The notes: generated by a model from the sequence alone, not told the origin. 64,000 bases of DNA from Mauremys mutica (GCF_020497125.1 NC_059093.1:23496486-23560485), one strand, 5' to 3'. Counted from the first letter of the stretch, positions 11,536 through 23,440 are shown. A program made the numbers and translations.

Positions 11536-11853
11536 CAGGGTAGGCAATCTATGGCACGCGTGCCGAAGGCAGCACACGAGCTGATTTTCAGTGGCACTCA
11601 TGCTGCCCGGGTCCTGGCCACCGGTCCGGGGAGCTCTGCATTTTAATTTTAATTTTAAATGAAGATTCTTAAACATTTTAAAAACCTTATTTACTTTACA
11701 TACAACAATAGTTTAGTTATATATTATAGACCTATCTATAGTTTTTAGAGACTTTCTAAAAAAATTAAAATATATTCCTGGCACGCAAAACCTTAAATTA
11801 CAGTGAATAAATGAAGACTCGGCACACCACTTCTGAAAGGTTACCGACCCCTG
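11536..11853. mobile_element. hAT-like MITE (318 bp) with 8-bp target duplication
   Basis: Terminal inverted repeats are 'cagggtaggcaa' and 'ttaccgacccctg' (reverse complement 'caggggtcggtaa'). It is flanked by a perfect 8-bp duplication 'gtctagag' at 11528-11535 and 11854-11861. Eight-base duplications are diagnostic of hAT transposition. It is inserted in the 3' part of the CR1. Confidence 0.93.
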
Positions 11854-12399
11854 GTCTAGAGAAAGTGAATAAGGAAGTGTTATTTATCCCTTCACATGAC
11901 ACAAGAACCTAATAAAATTAATAGGCAGGACATGTAAAACAAACAAAAGGAAGTAATTCTTCACACAATGCACAGCTATTGGGCTTGATGCAGCAAATAT
12001 TGAGTGAAATTCTATATACTTTGTTAAGAAAGTAGTCAGATTAGGTGATCACAGTGGTCCCTTCTGGCCTTAAAAATCTCTGAATTCTTCAGGCTCTCTG
12101 TATGCAGAACACCTATTGAAGCTAATGGATATTCTGCATGTTGGGTGACTGTAACATTGGAACCTAATTCTATTATCTAGGAATTGTAATTGATTAATAA
12201 AGCTATGTCTAGTATATTTATATAAAATGGGCAGGTTGTTTGAAAATATGTTGAGAACTGAACTTTCCATTTGAACATTTTTAAATGAATAATACTTAGC
12301 CTTCATATAATATTTTTCATCTACAAAAAGCACTATACAAGTACCAACAAATCCTCACAACCCCCATGTAAGGTGGGTTCTGTATGTATTATAATTAAG

Positions 12400-12760
12400 G
12401 ATATGATTTTTTTCATGGAGGTCATGGATTCTGTGACTTTAACAGACCTCTGTGAGTTCTTTAGCTTCTGCTCTGGCTGCAGGAGCAGCCCCCACCGCAG
12501 GAACAGCAGCTGGGGCTGGAACAGTGGCAGCCCTTAAGGCTGGAGTAGCGGCAGAGAGCTGGAGAGCCCCCAGGGCCAGAGCAGTAGCCAGAACTGGAGC
12601 AGCCCGAGCAGTCAGGGCTGGGTCAGTCCCCAGGGCTGGAGCAGCATCTGGAGCTAGAGCAGCCCCCAAGGCCGGAGCAGGCCTTAAGCCTGAAGCGGCC
12701 CCCACAACCGGAGCAGCTGCCAGGGCTGGAGCAGCTCGGAGGGTAGAAGTTTTTATTTTG
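12400..12760. repeat. Imperfect GC-rich minisatellite-like segment
   Basis: Degenerate units of about 24-36 bases around 'ctggagcagcccccagggc' repeat through this stretch. They yield Ala-rich open frames on both strands, which I read as composition and not genes. A 'catggaggtcatggattctg' motif at its left edge is typical of a reptile interspersed repeat. It lies just upstream of the PIGZ exon, where an intron is expected. Confidence 0.6.
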
Positions 12761-12982
12761 GGAACAGGAAGATCTGATTTCTCTTTCTGTTCTCACCATG
12801 AAGTTCTAAATAGCCATGGTGGACAACATAATAACTACTCTGAAGTCCTAGATGGTTATAGTTTTGTTACAGTATTATTGTCCACTTAACTATGCTGCTT
12901 CTCACAGCAAACTGTATTTTTAATGCATGTATACTGGTCAATTTACCAAAATGTGTCATCTGCTTTTCTTCTCCCTCCGCAG

Positions 12983-14582
12983 GAGATATTTTAGACCTAC
13001 AAGTCTATTATCCCTGGGAATTCCTTTCCAGTTCTCCTTGTAGAACAGTTGTGTTCCCATTAATTACATCTGGCATTACCTACTGGATGATCAAGTCTTT
13101 GCAACAGCTGGGCATGTGGTCAAATGGCATCAACAGCTACACCCTTCTTGTGTCACCTCGCCTTCTCCTCACCACCTTTTCTTTCATACTTGACTATAGC
13201 GTGTATCGGCTAGCTCCTTTCTGGGGTGCAGATCGGTGGAACGCCCTGGTTCTGCTTGCTGGGTCCTATGTCACACTAGTATTTTACACAAGAACATTTA
13301 CTAACACACTTGAAGGACTTCTGTTTGCCCTGCTGATGGTACTAGTATCTCCAAAAGCCGTTGGTTATGGAACAGACATCAGCCAGGCGAAACCTACCAG
13401 TAGCAGTCTCATAGGGATTATAACAGTTGCTGGGTTTTTCAACAGGCCAACTTTTCTGGCATTTGCTTTAATGCCACTGCTTTACTGGGCAGTTTTAAAT
13501 GCCACTTCTCAGCACAGTATTAAAACTATTGCAAAGCACCTCTTGAAGCTTGTTTCAAGCACAGCTTTCACTGCCATCATCTTCACAGCAGCTGACACGT
13601 TATATTTTACCTCCATTGGATCAGAGATTAGCCTATACAGCATTAAAAAGAATGGCTTGTTAAGCACCATAGCTCAAATAAATCAGAATGTAACAGTGAC
13701 CCCTTTTAATTTTCTCCGCTATAATCTTAATCTCCATAATCTTGCACAGCATGGGATTCACCCAAGATTTACTCATTTTGCAGTCAATGGGATAATGCTC
13801 TTTGGGATCCTGCACATTCTGGCCATCAGTGTTGGTTTAAAAATGCTGAAATTAAACATCCATCTATTATCATGGATCAGACTACATAATCATAGACCAC
13901 CTACAATGTTGGTGCTTGCCAAAGGCAAGCCAACATTATTATTATTCTATTTTGTTCCTTTGGCATTCCTTTCCCTATTCAACCATCAAGAACCTCGATT
14001 CCTCATTCCTCTTATTTTACCACTAGTCCTACTGATCACACCGCAGAATAGAACCCTGAAGTGGAAACCCATCATTATTATTTTCAATGTTCTTGGTGCC
14101 CTTTTGTTTGGGTGCTTACACCAGGGAGGGCTGATCCCATGCCTGTCTCATTAGAACAGCTCATACATTCTACAGAGTCCCTGAACCATCCAGCACACTA
14201 TATTCTACTCTTTGCTCACACCTATATGCCTCCCAGGTTTCTGCTCAGTATCAATAAGAGAGACCCATTAGTAGAAATAATTGATATGGCTGGAACTGAA
14301 GAAAACACCCTCTGCCAAACACTGGGACACTTAGCAAACAACATTGCCTGTGGGACTAGAGAGATTGATAAAGAAAGAACTTGTCATTTGTTTGTTATAA
14401 CCCCTGGTACAGTCAGAACAACAATACAAAAATGTGGGGTTTTGTTCAAGAATGAGACGTTAATATTTCCACACTTGACAATGGAAGATCCACCACAAAT
14501 ATCCTTTCTATTCAGTGAAAAATGGAGAAGTCAGTTAGGACTATACATCCTTCAGATAGACAGAAATGAACAGAGCATTTAG
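12983..14582 (+). CDS. PIGZ: GPI mannosyltransferase 4 (PIGZ), last exon, frameshifted
   Basis: PIGZ is an ER multi-pass GT22-family mannosyltransferase that adds the fourth, side-branch mannose to GPI precursors. The exon follows acceptor 'ttctccctccgcag' and opens GDILDLQVYYPWEFLSSSPC, a conserved family segment. It continues with several hydrophobic membrane segments, the family-type HQEPRFL (about 13985) and FPHLTMEDPP (about 14470). The frame is open to a TAG at 14152-14154. The downstream 140 codons that match the family C-terminus (from LEQ at about 14152 to the stop at 14580) are in the next frame. A one-base deletion in a T run at about 14150-14152 explains this. The N-terminal exon, which carries the catalytic HPDE-type motif in this family, was not found upstream. 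It is either a real loss or a sequencing error plus a missing exon. Family identity is strong. Confidence 0.88.
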
Positions 14583-16769
14583 TTATTAGAGGATTTATGT
14601 TTCACTTTTTAATTTTATTTAGTTCTGCTGAAAGTTGCTGGATCAACAGTCCTGGAGATTGATGTTCTCTCCATTTATTCACAGACACGAGTACAGCACA
14701 AGCAGTGGGAGTGCAAACTTCCCCATATTGTCCCCCCCACTATTACCCTCACCAGTGTTTCTCAGCCCTGGTCTGGATGGATGCTATCTAAGTGTGAGGT
14801 CGTTCAATCTCCAGCATTGTTTTTACACCAGGATAATTTTCCTGCTGGGAGAGGACTAAATCAGAGAAAAAAGGCTGAAGTTCTCTGCACAAAACTTTCC
14901 AGATGGTTTTGGGTCAGTTCTTCTCGTGTCAGATATAATGTTTTGTTTTTTTATTTCTTTTATTATATCTCTTTGGATTATACTTTTTATTTATATGCAT
15001 TAATGCTACAGCTAAGCATTCAGGGCCTGCTCCCAGTAGTTACAGCAGGCTCCAGTCACGATATAGAATTCATCTTTATGAGCACCTCAGTTACAGGATG
15101 GTGCATGATCAGATATATCCTCTCAAGGGATTGTATCATGTCCTTGAAAAGGGAGTGGGATTAGTTTCATTGTCTAGTAATGTCTAATGTTTCATCACTA
15201 GCAAGTCAGATCCTAGGAATGGAAACCCCAGGTTCAATCCCCAAACCAGCCACTGCTTAGTCTTACTGTTCATTTAGCTTTTCCTGCTACAGGGCCATTT
15301 ATTTGTGGAAACAGTATATTTTAAATTGCCTTTCTATTAGGAGTGGATCTGAACTTGAACCCTGGATTCACAGATCCCTGAACTACAGTGAGGGGAATTG
15401 CGGAAGTTGAACCAAGATCTGGATAGAAATTTCACAGGTGACCCCCTTTGGATACAGGAGTTTGGTTCTGGGCATTATGGACAAACACTTCCAGACTTCG
15501 GGGAAATATTAATCCTGATCCAAACCTTGTATGTCAAGCCTGTCTCTTTCAGAGGAACCTGCCAGTGATAAATGGGACCTGTTCAAATGCCAGTCATACT
15601 ACACGAAGGGCATGGTACATACAGTTTCAGATCTTAAATGTCAATTTTACAAGCAGACCAAATAATGGACTATGAAGATAGTTTATGGGGCCAAGTTATA
15701 AAAGGAAATCAAGACCAAGTCCCAGTATCAAGAATTTATCATTGTTTGCCAGATTTCACAGAAGACAATGTCCGTGCTTGGCATTCTGATCAATGTAAAT
15801 AGTTTTTGGTCTCTGCAAAGCACTTTATACTAGGGGGAAAGCTGTTTTTCTTAATTGTGGAAATGCATGTAGGTTATGTGTGTTTGTTTGCTTTGCTGTT
15901 TTATGTAACATTAGAAGAAGTTATGGAAACACCTTGATACTGTACTGTATTTTTCAGGTTAATTCTATTGTTTTTTATGCTGCTACACGTTTCTGAAAAG
16001 AATCTTGTTCCATATGTTTTGTGTTATATTTGGGAGGGGGGGTGTTGTACTAACTTTTCAGAACCATGTTTAATATATCAGAACTTCCTTGGTGTTCATA
16101 GCAGAATTAAGCGAAGGCTCTTAGTAAAGAACTCTACTTCTTTTCTATATCTTGGAATGTATATAACCTCCATCACCATAGTATCTGAAAGTCTTATAGC
16201 TCTCATTTGATGTAGTGAACTATTATTCTCCATGGTACACTGAGATCATGTGGCTTTTCTATGGTCACAGAGGCAGCCTGTGGCAGATCCTTGAACAGAA
16301 CGTGGCTCTCCTGAGTGCCAATCTATCTCAAACCCATCTTTCCTCTCTTACCAGGTAGATCTTTGCTGTTTATATGTGGGCCCGTATACCTTGCATATGT
16401 AAAATGCCTACTGCCATCAAGTGGAGTTTTTAGGTGTGCAAAGGATGCAGGACGTGCCTGTATGTGTGTCAGATTTAATCTTATTTCAATAGCACTCTTC
16501 ATCCTCAAGCATACAAAATGTTATACAAATTAAGTATACACAGGAAATTCAGCTATTACTGTAATGGGCCATGATTACTCTTCAGCACACAGCAACATTA
16601 CACAAATTAAAAACAGGCAGTGAGAAATACCATCTCCAACTGAAACTGCATGGGGGGAAATGAGGTTAATAGACCTTTTGTATTATGATGTATTGCCCAT
16701 TAAGATAGCAACATACTGTTTTATATAATTCTTTCAAATAGCACATTCTGAGGGTTATTTTAATACTGA
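14583..16769. other. PIGZ 3' UTR and flank; no further gene recognised
   Basis: AT-rich sequence follows the PIGZ stop. Open frames (for example 14781-15164 and 15968-16210) have no recognisable domain and no good splice context. No repeat family is clear here. Confidence 0.45.
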
Positions 16770-16945
16770 GGTTTCTTTCTGCCCCCACCACAGCCAGGGA
16801 CTTGCTCTGGGCAAGTTATTTAATCTTTCTGTGACTCATTTTACCTATCTGTAAAGTGGGGTTAATACTTACCCCACCCAACATCGTAAAGTTCTTTGAG
16901 ATCTTCAGATGAAAAGGGCACTATAAATGCAAAGTATTACTATTG
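16770..16945 (+). mobile_element. CORE-SINE (MIR-like) fragment
   Basis: 'gggcaagttatttaatcttt', 'tgtgactcattttacctatc' and 'tgtaaagtggggttaatac' appear in MIR order. They are followed by 'aaagttctttgagatcttca' and a short AT-rich tail. The 5' tRNA-like head is missing or decayed. Confidence 0.75.
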
Positions 16946-17132
16946 TATATAAGATGCGTGCTGTGACAGATATGGCAATTTACTGCAATATCTTTGGGAG
17001 ATCTTACTGTATTAAGTATATGTAACATTGTGGGCCAGACACTGTATGTAATTCCATGGGGGTGGGTGAACACAGCTTCTCCAGGAACTAAGAACAGTGG
17101 GGGTGATTTGGAAAATTTACTCAGGTTGTAAC

Positions 17133-18030
17133 CAGTGATGAGCTCCCAAAATCCTAAGGACCGGTTCCCTACCGGGTCCTCGGTGGCACTTTGGCGGTGG
17201 GGGAAGGTGGGGGTGTGTGTCTTCACTCGCTCTGGGTTTTCGGCGGCATTTCAGTGACAAGTCCTTCACCTGCAGCGAGTGAAGACACCCCCCGCCCCGG
17301 CCGCCGAAGTGCCGCCAAAGACCCAGTAGGGAACCACACCGTGAGTACAGTACAAGCCCCACGTGCCTGTCTCCCCCGCCCCCATCCGACCCCAACCCAC
17401 TTCCTGCCCCCGACTGCCCACCTCAGAACCCGCAAGTTTCTCCTCTCCCCCCACCCCTCCGGGGGTAGCAGCAGCAGCAGCCCAGGGCTCCGGGAGCTAT
17501 TTAAAGGGCTGGGGCTCCCCTGCTTCTACTGCCCCGGCCCTTTAAATAGCTGCCGGAGCCCTCGAGAAGTGGCAGGGCTCCCGTGGCTATTTAAAGGACG
17601 GAGCAGCAGAGGCAGCTGGAGCCCCGGCCCTTTAAATAGCCCCCGGAGCCGCCAACTACCCCTGGGCTCCGGGGGCTATTTAAAGGGCCCGCGGCTCCCC
17701 TGCTTCTACCGACCCGGTCCTTTAAATAGCTGCTGGAGCCCTGGAGTAGTAGCGGGGCTCTGGTGGCTATTTAAAGGGCTGGGGCGGTAGAAGCAGCGGG
17801 AGCCCTGGACTTTTTAAATAGCCCCCAGAGCTCCGCAGCCCTACCCCCAGGGCTCCAGCAGTGGGGCTCTAGTGGCAATTTAAAGGGCCTGGGGCTCCAG
17901 CCCCTGCTGGGAGCCCCAGGCCCTTTAAATTACCCCCTGGGGAAGCCGGGCCGCCCCTTTAGCAACTGGTTCTACACCGGCTTCTAAATTTAACAACCGG
18001 TTCTTCTGAACCGGCTCCAGCTCACCACTG
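17133..18030. mobile_element. hAT-like element (898 bp) with palindromic TTTAAA modules
   Basis: Terminal inverted repeats are 'cagtgatgagctcc' and, reverse-complemented from the right end, 'cagtggtgagctgg'. A perfect 8-bp duplication 'gttgtaac' flanks it (17125-17132, 18031-18038). Inside (17490-17940) at least six alternating modules of 'gctatttaaagggc' and its complement 'gccctttaaatagc' are set in GC-rich spacers, so the single strand can fold extensively. Pro/Gly-rich open frames here are compositional. A terminal fragment of the same family is at 48906-48975. Confidence 0.9.
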
Positions 18031-18252
18031 GTTGTAACATCTTCAGAGTTACCACCACTAGGAGAGGCTCACAAATATTGGTTCAAACTGGATTCTCTAG
18101 AGACCAACAGACAAAGAGTAGACGTTTAGATAAATAGCCTGAATTTAAAATGACTCGGGGCCTTCTTTCCAATCCAGCAAACGGATTGTGGGGAAAGAAC
18201 AATTGCATTCTGCCAATAAATTGCATATCTTCTTTTACGCTTTCATGCCTAT

Positions 18253-19050
18253 TGTGGGGATAATTATGACAATAAAAGAATTAAAGTTAGCTTAAGTCTG
18301 GTTAAGAAAATAATATACACCTCTACCTCGATATAACGCGAATTTGGATATAACGCAGTAAAGCAGTGCTCCAGGGGGGCGGGGCTGCGTGCTCCGGCGG
18401 ATCAAAGCAAGTTCGATATAATGCAGTTTCACCTATAACACGGTAAGATTTTTTGGCTCCCGAGGACAGCGTTATATCGGGGTAGAGGCCATGAGAATAA
18501 GTAGTATTACTTATTGCTTGTAGTGGGAAGGATGTTTGGTTCAAAAAGTAACCAATAAAATAAAGAGCTGCGGTAACAAACAAAAACTGTCTTAAAAGAA
18601 ACAAGCACAAACCTTCCCACCGTTCTGCTGATAAGCAAGGAGTGGGGAGGAGATAAGAAGGGAAGGTCTTGGAAGAAGGAAAATAGCAAGGATAAACTGC
18701 TTCAAATGGGATTTTTGCTCAAGATAGCAAATTAGATGAAGGATATAAAGCGAGCCATGAATCTGAAGGTTGTTTGTGAGACCCTGCCTGATCATGCTGG
18801 AGTACACTAGGATTAGATGATTTTTACTTAGGTCTGGTGTGTCTTTAAGTAAGTATACTGATCAGATGCTTACAACTACTTTGTTATTGTACTGGATGTA
18901 GTGACTGCTTATTTTTAGGTTGTTAGGCATGTTTAGAGCAATTGTATAAAATACCATTTGGCCTTTGGACTTAATAAAGGAATTATAGTTAAATTACTGT
19001 CTGGTGGTCTCCCATATTATTAATTTCAAATATTATTGATAATTCCAACA
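18253..19050 (+). mobile_element. Probable solo LTR carrying a Tigger-like MITE
   Basis: The sequence from 'tgtggggataattatg' to 'attccaaca' has TG...CA ends and near-duplicated flanks 'cctat'/'catat'. A TATA-like 'ggatataaagc' at about 18740 and 'cttaataaagg' at about 18970 are in the order expected of an LTR. It contains the later Tigger insertion at 18318-18490. The family is not recognised and the flanking duplication is imperfect, so the call is moderate. Confidence 0.5.
18318..18490. mobile_element. Tigger/mariner-like MITE
   Basis: The ends 'cctctacctcgatataacgc' and, in reverse complement, 'cctctaccccgatataacgc' are 19 of 20 identical. The total length is about 170 bp. The end sequence and a 'ta' on the left side fit the Tc1/mariner (Tigger) group. 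The right-hand TA is not preserved. Confidence 0.8.
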
Positions 19051-19198
19051 CATATTCTGGAAGATTGTGCAATGGGCACATTTTACAACTTTCAAAATAC
19101 ACTGTTACTGTCTTTTACTAGATGTCTATCTAGACTCTAGCACAATGTTACCTCAACTATGTTTTGCATATTTGAGAGGGAGGAAAAAAGGTATTGTG

Positions 19199-20540
19199 AC
19201 CGGTTCGGTCAGAGACCCCCTTGGGACTGTCACCTGATTTACTGAAACTACCTCTGAGCCTCCCTACCAGCTTGGGACTCCAGAACCCTGCCTTGTTGAG
19301 CCAGACATGCTAGCCAGCTTCAACACAGACCCAGGTCTGGTCCACACCCCCAAAGCTGCAGACTTTAACCAAACACTGCTCAGCAGGTCATCTCTCTCCA
19401 GCACCCAGACACCCAGCCCCAAATGGGATCCAAACCCCAAATCCATTTAAAGCTTATACACGGTAAACTCATGAATTGTCCATGCTCTATAACAGCGGTC
19501 CCCAATCTTTTTGGCACCAGGGACTGGTTTCGTCGAAAAAAAAAATTCCGCGGACCTGCCCCCTATCTGACCCCCACCCACTTCCTGCCCCCCCGACTGC
19601 CTGCCCCCCTCAGAATCCCCGACCCATCCTGCTCCTTGTCCCCTCACCATCCCCCAGAGACCCCCACCACCCTGGGACCCCTCCCCTGTCCCCTGACTGC
19701 CCCAACCCCTATCCCTCCCCCGCTGAGTCCTGACAGACACCCCCGGAACACCCACAATCCAACCCCCCCATTCCCTGCCCCTTGACCACTCCCCCAACCT
19801 CCGCCCCCTCTCTGTACCCTGACTGTCCCCAGGACTCCCTGCCCCTTAGCCAACCCCCCCGGCCCCAGCCTCTTACCCCCGGCTCCCTCCTCACCCGGAG
19901 CCTCAGCGCCTCGCCCGACAGCTGCAGCGTGCCTCTGGCGGGGCCTGAGCTCCGCCCCGCTCCGAGCCGCGTGGTGAGGGGGCGGGGCTGGGAGCTCCAC
20001 GCTGAGCGGAGGCAGCTGAGCTCAGCCCGGAGCTCGCAGCCCCGCACCCTCACCACGCGGCTCTGAGGAGGCGGGGCTCAGGGGTCCTGCCAGAGACATG
20101 CCGCTTGATGTGCTAGGGGTCGGTTCGCGGCCCAGTTCCTAACAGGCCCGGGGGTTGGGGACCCCTGCTCTATAACACTGATAGAGAGATATGGCCAGCT
20201 GTTTGCTCCCCCAGGTATTAATCACTCTGGGTTTGTTAATAAACAAAAGTGATTTTATTAAGTATAAAAAGTAGGATTTAAGTGGTTTCAAGTAATAACA
20301 GACAGAACAAAGTAAGTTACCAAGGAAAATAAAACAAAACACGCAAGTCCAAGCCTAATATATTAAGAAACTGAATACAGGTAATTATCACCTTCAGAGA
20401 TGTTCCAATAAGCTTCTTTAACAGACTAGACTCCTTCTTAGTCTGGGCCCAGGCCTTTCCCCTGGTACAGTCCTTGTTCCAGCTCAGGTGGTAACTAGGG
20501 GATTTCTCATGACTGGATGCCTTTGTTCTGTTCCACCCCC
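19199..20540. mobile_element. LTR-like interspersed repeat split by a hAT element
   Basis: The parts 19199-19492 and 20168-20540 join cleanly across the hAT insertion. The left part begins 'gtgaccggttcggtcagaga'. The right part has 'gattttattaagtataaa' and 'aataagcttctttaacagac'. The pattern is one I associate with an abundant turtle retroelement terminal sequence. There is no coding capacity. Class and exact ends are inferred. Confidence 0.5.
19493..20167. mobile_element. hAT-like element (675 bp) with 8-bp target duplication
   Basis: Ends are 'cagcggtccccaa' and 'ttggggacccctg', complementary except for one base. A perfect 8-bp duplication 'ctctataa' lies at 19485-19492 and 20168-20175. 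The interior is C-rich then CpG-rich with no transposase. Pro-rich open frames on both strands are compositional. Confidence 0.93.
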
Positions 20541-20542
20541 TT

Positions 20543-21345
20543 TTATATCTTTGGCATAGGCTTCAGTAAAAATGAATGGGCTACAAGATGCAGGAAGGAC
20601 TGGACTTCCTGCTCATGAAAGGAGTCCCAAAATGACTTATCTGAGATGATGAGCTCCCAAGCAGGTAGGAAGTGGAACAGGTGGTGTCCAAAAGGTGTGT
20701 GTGGGGAGGGGGAGAGAAGAGATAACAGAATGGTCCAGCGGAGGAGCTGGAGGGAGAGGTTGTTTGATGCCCTCAACCAGGTTGTCAAAATGGTGGTCTT
20801 AGAGGATGGTGATCCCCTTTTCTTGGCTTGGATCTTCTTCAAGGGTGCTCTACAGATCTGGTGTGCATCTGTTGCAGGTGATACTGGAATGGTCAGGAGA
20901 ACCGTGTTGTTTGAAACTTGCTGAAACGTCTCTTTGTTGCAGGTACGTATCTCCAGTGACTGCAATATTGCCCTCAAATCTTTAAGGGAGTGGAGCGAGG
21001 AGTCTGTATCACTGCTAAAGAGCTTTGGCCCTTCAAGGGGGAAGTCTTCCTCACTATTTTGCACGTCCCTCAGAAGGCCAGAATATTAGAGTCAAGATAC
21101 TCGCCGCATAACTACTGCAGTGGGTAAGGATTGTGAAACCTAGTCAGCAGCATTGAGTGGCTTGCATAGAGGCAATGGACCCTCCGAAATGAGGAGTTGA
21201 AATTGTTCCCTTTGCTCTTGCAGCAGTTCAATAAAATGAGTAAACCGTTAATAGCTGTTAAAATAATATTTTGCCATCAAGAACTGGTAGTTCTCAACCT
21301 GATATTGTAGAGCTGCTGACAAATACCATTTCCTATCCAGGAGAT
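20543..21345 (-). pseudogene. DIRS-like ORF1 C-terminal remnant
   Basis: Reading down the minus strand, 21345-21250 encodes LLDRKWYLSAALQYQVENYQ and then a stop. From 21064, GPKLFSSDTDSSLHSLKDLR occurs within a 173-codon frame. Together they follow the DIRS ORF1 order (an 'LLDRK...ANYQ'-type helix, then 'GPKLF...LKD'). It is broken by at least one stop and one frame change. Confidence 0.55.
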
Positions 21346-22054
21346 CTAGGTCATAAGAAAGGGGAGGCTCTGGAGAGTGCTTGATGATTTCTTTTGTTGA
21401 ACACATCTATCACCAGGGAGTTGGGGGTGGGATGGTAGTAGTAGTATTCTATTCCCTTGGCTGGAATGTAATAGTTTTTATCTGACCATTTCCAACTGGG
21501 TGGAATAGTGGCAGGTGTTTGCCAGTATGTGCAGGTGTCAACAGTCTCTCATTGATGGGTAGGGGGATCTTATCCTGGTGAGTAATATGTAAAATGTCCA
21601 TCAAAGAATGTTAAGACTCCTGGACCTCCTCTGAAGGAATCTGGAGGGATTCTGCCCAATGTTTCATTAAGTCCTGGAAGGCCCTAAACTCATCTGCATA
21701 GGATGGCAGTGATGTCATTATTGCCTCATCTGTGGAGGATTTAGCCAAAGGAAGCAAACCTTCTTCATTTGGTGAGTCTCGCGCCTCTTGGGTTGCCTCA
21801 GGTACTGAGGGAACACATGGTACTGGCAGGCAATCTTGTGATGCCTGTGACTATTGTGGTATCAGCAGGTGTATTTCTTGGTGTTTCTTCTGAGATACTA
21901 TCCTGTAAAATTGTTTGCCATAATATTTCCAGGGGATCCAGTAAGCCCACTGTGGAGGTGGATAGAAGGCTCCCCAACAGTATTAGTGCCCAAGAGACCT
22001 AGGGCAGATTCTGAGCTCTGGAAATCCTCCCCAAGGTACGTTCCAAGAGAAGTG

Positions 22055-23440
22055 TGGTGGAATGGTGTCAGCGGTCAGGGCAGCTAGGACCAGCTGCACT
22101 GCCCTGGAACTTCCTGATTAATCACAGTGCCTGAGTGGCTGCAGCCTATTTTATAAAACCAGCAACAACGTCTTCCATACCTCCAGCTGCGGTTGGTCAT
22201 CTCCCTGCCTCTATCCCTGTCTAAGTTCTATCCTGGCTTCAGATGCTCAGCTCCAACTTTTGGCTATACCTCCTGACTGTGACTCCGGCTTACCTTTTGG
22301 CTTATGCTTTGGCTTCGGACTCCCAGCTCCAACTCTTCTACACTTTCTGACTTATACTCGAGTTTACCCTTCAGCTTAGTCTTTGGCTTTTGTGAGAAAT
22401 GAAGCGGGGGGGGGGGAAATCCCTTTTATGGACCCCCAGTCAGCTAGTAGCTATAAAATCCCTCTTACTAGCTGTTCTTTAATTGCCCTACCTGTAAAGG
22501 GTTAAAAAGTCTCACTGCTATGCATAGGTAAAAGGAAGTGAGTGAACACCTGGCCGAAAGAGCCAATGGGAAGGCTAAAATGTTTTAAAATTGAAAAACG
22601 ACTCCCGTTTTGTCTGTCTGTGGTTGTTCTTCAGGGAGAGGCAGACAGGGCTGCAGTTATGCTGTAAGAAGCTTAGGGCCAGGTGTGAAAAATCCTCGGT
22701 ATCATATGAATCCCACATATGTAAGTAGATCAGGAAATGTCTAGGAAGATGCAATTAAGTTTCTCTCTTTTTATTTCTTTATGGCTTATGGACTCCTCTG
22801 TGCTAATCCTCAAGTGCTTTTATTTTGCTTGTAACCTTTAAGCTGGACCTCAAGAAAGCTATTCTTGATGCTTAATCCTTGTAGTTTTTTTTTAAATCTA
22901 GCAAAAGCCTAAGTTCTCAGATGTATTTTCTTTCTTTTTTTAAATTAATTGCATTTACTTTTTTTTAAGAACAGAATTGGATGTTTGTGTCTTAACAGAT
23001 TTGTGCACATGTTGTTTAATTAGCTTGTGGCAACAGCTGATTTCTTTTTCTCTTTTTTCCTCTTTCTCAGCTCTGCCCTGGGGGTGGGGGTGAAAGGGCT
23101 TGAGGGTACCCCACAGGAAGGAATTCTCAAGTGCGCCTTCCTGGGTTCTCAAAGGAGGTTCTGCACTTGGGTGGTGGCAGCATCTATCAATCCAAAGTCA
23201 GAGAAAAGCTGTAACCTTGGGAGTTTAATAGAAGCCTGGAGTGGCAAGTTTTAGAGTCCTTGCTGGCCCCCACCTTCTGCACTCAAAGTGCCAGAGTGGG
23301 GAATCAGCCTTGACAACTTCTGACTCCTGCCTCTGACCCTTGGCTCCACTTCAAAGAACCCACTCCTGCTGAGTTCAGCACTAATTAGTAGGCCATACTC
23401 TTGCTCCAACCATTATGAGGAACTGCTCATGACTTGGTAA
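22055..23440. mobile_element. Older retroelement terminal repeat, split by a younger LTR
   Basis: The left part (22055-22390) begins 'ggtgtcagcggtcagggcag' and becomes a Ser/Pro-type 'ggcttatgctttggcttcgg' series. The right part (23316-23440) resumes with 'ttctgactcctgcctctgac'. The two read as one unit interrupted at 22391-23315. Its ends are not precise. Confidence 0.4.
22391..23315 (+). mobile_element. Probable solo LTR (about 925 bp)
   Basis: It starts 'tgtgagaaatgaagc' and ends 'aatcagccttgaca' (TG...CA). It is T-rich in the middle, and the flanks 'gcttt'/'acttc' match at 3 of 5 bases only. The end segment 'agtgccagagtggggaatca' is a pattern I associate with a turtle LTR-type repeat. 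A polyG run of 11 lies just inside the left end. Confidence 0.5.

Larger units (their letters stand above)
8640..12085 (+). mobile_element. CR1 LINE, partial ORF2 to 3' end, split by three later insertions
   Basis: Segments 8640-9184, 9514-10080, 10685-11527 and 11862-12085 read as one CR1 in order. First comes the endonuclease-RT linker. Then comes the RT fingers/palm start, with NKSSGPDGIHLRVLNEL (about 9700) and DDWRIANVMPIFKKG (about 9815). Distal ORF2 and the 3' tail ending near 'gtcccttctggcctta' follow. Frames are broken by stops and shifts, so it is inactive. The breakpoints of the three inserts match the uninterrupted CR1 order on each side, which shows the CR1 is the oldest layer. 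Confidence 0.9.

Noticed and set aside
12452..12889. Ala-rich open frames on both strands before PIGZ
   Set aside because: They arise from a GC-rich degenerate tandem repeat. Open frames exist on both strands with the same composition and no domain.
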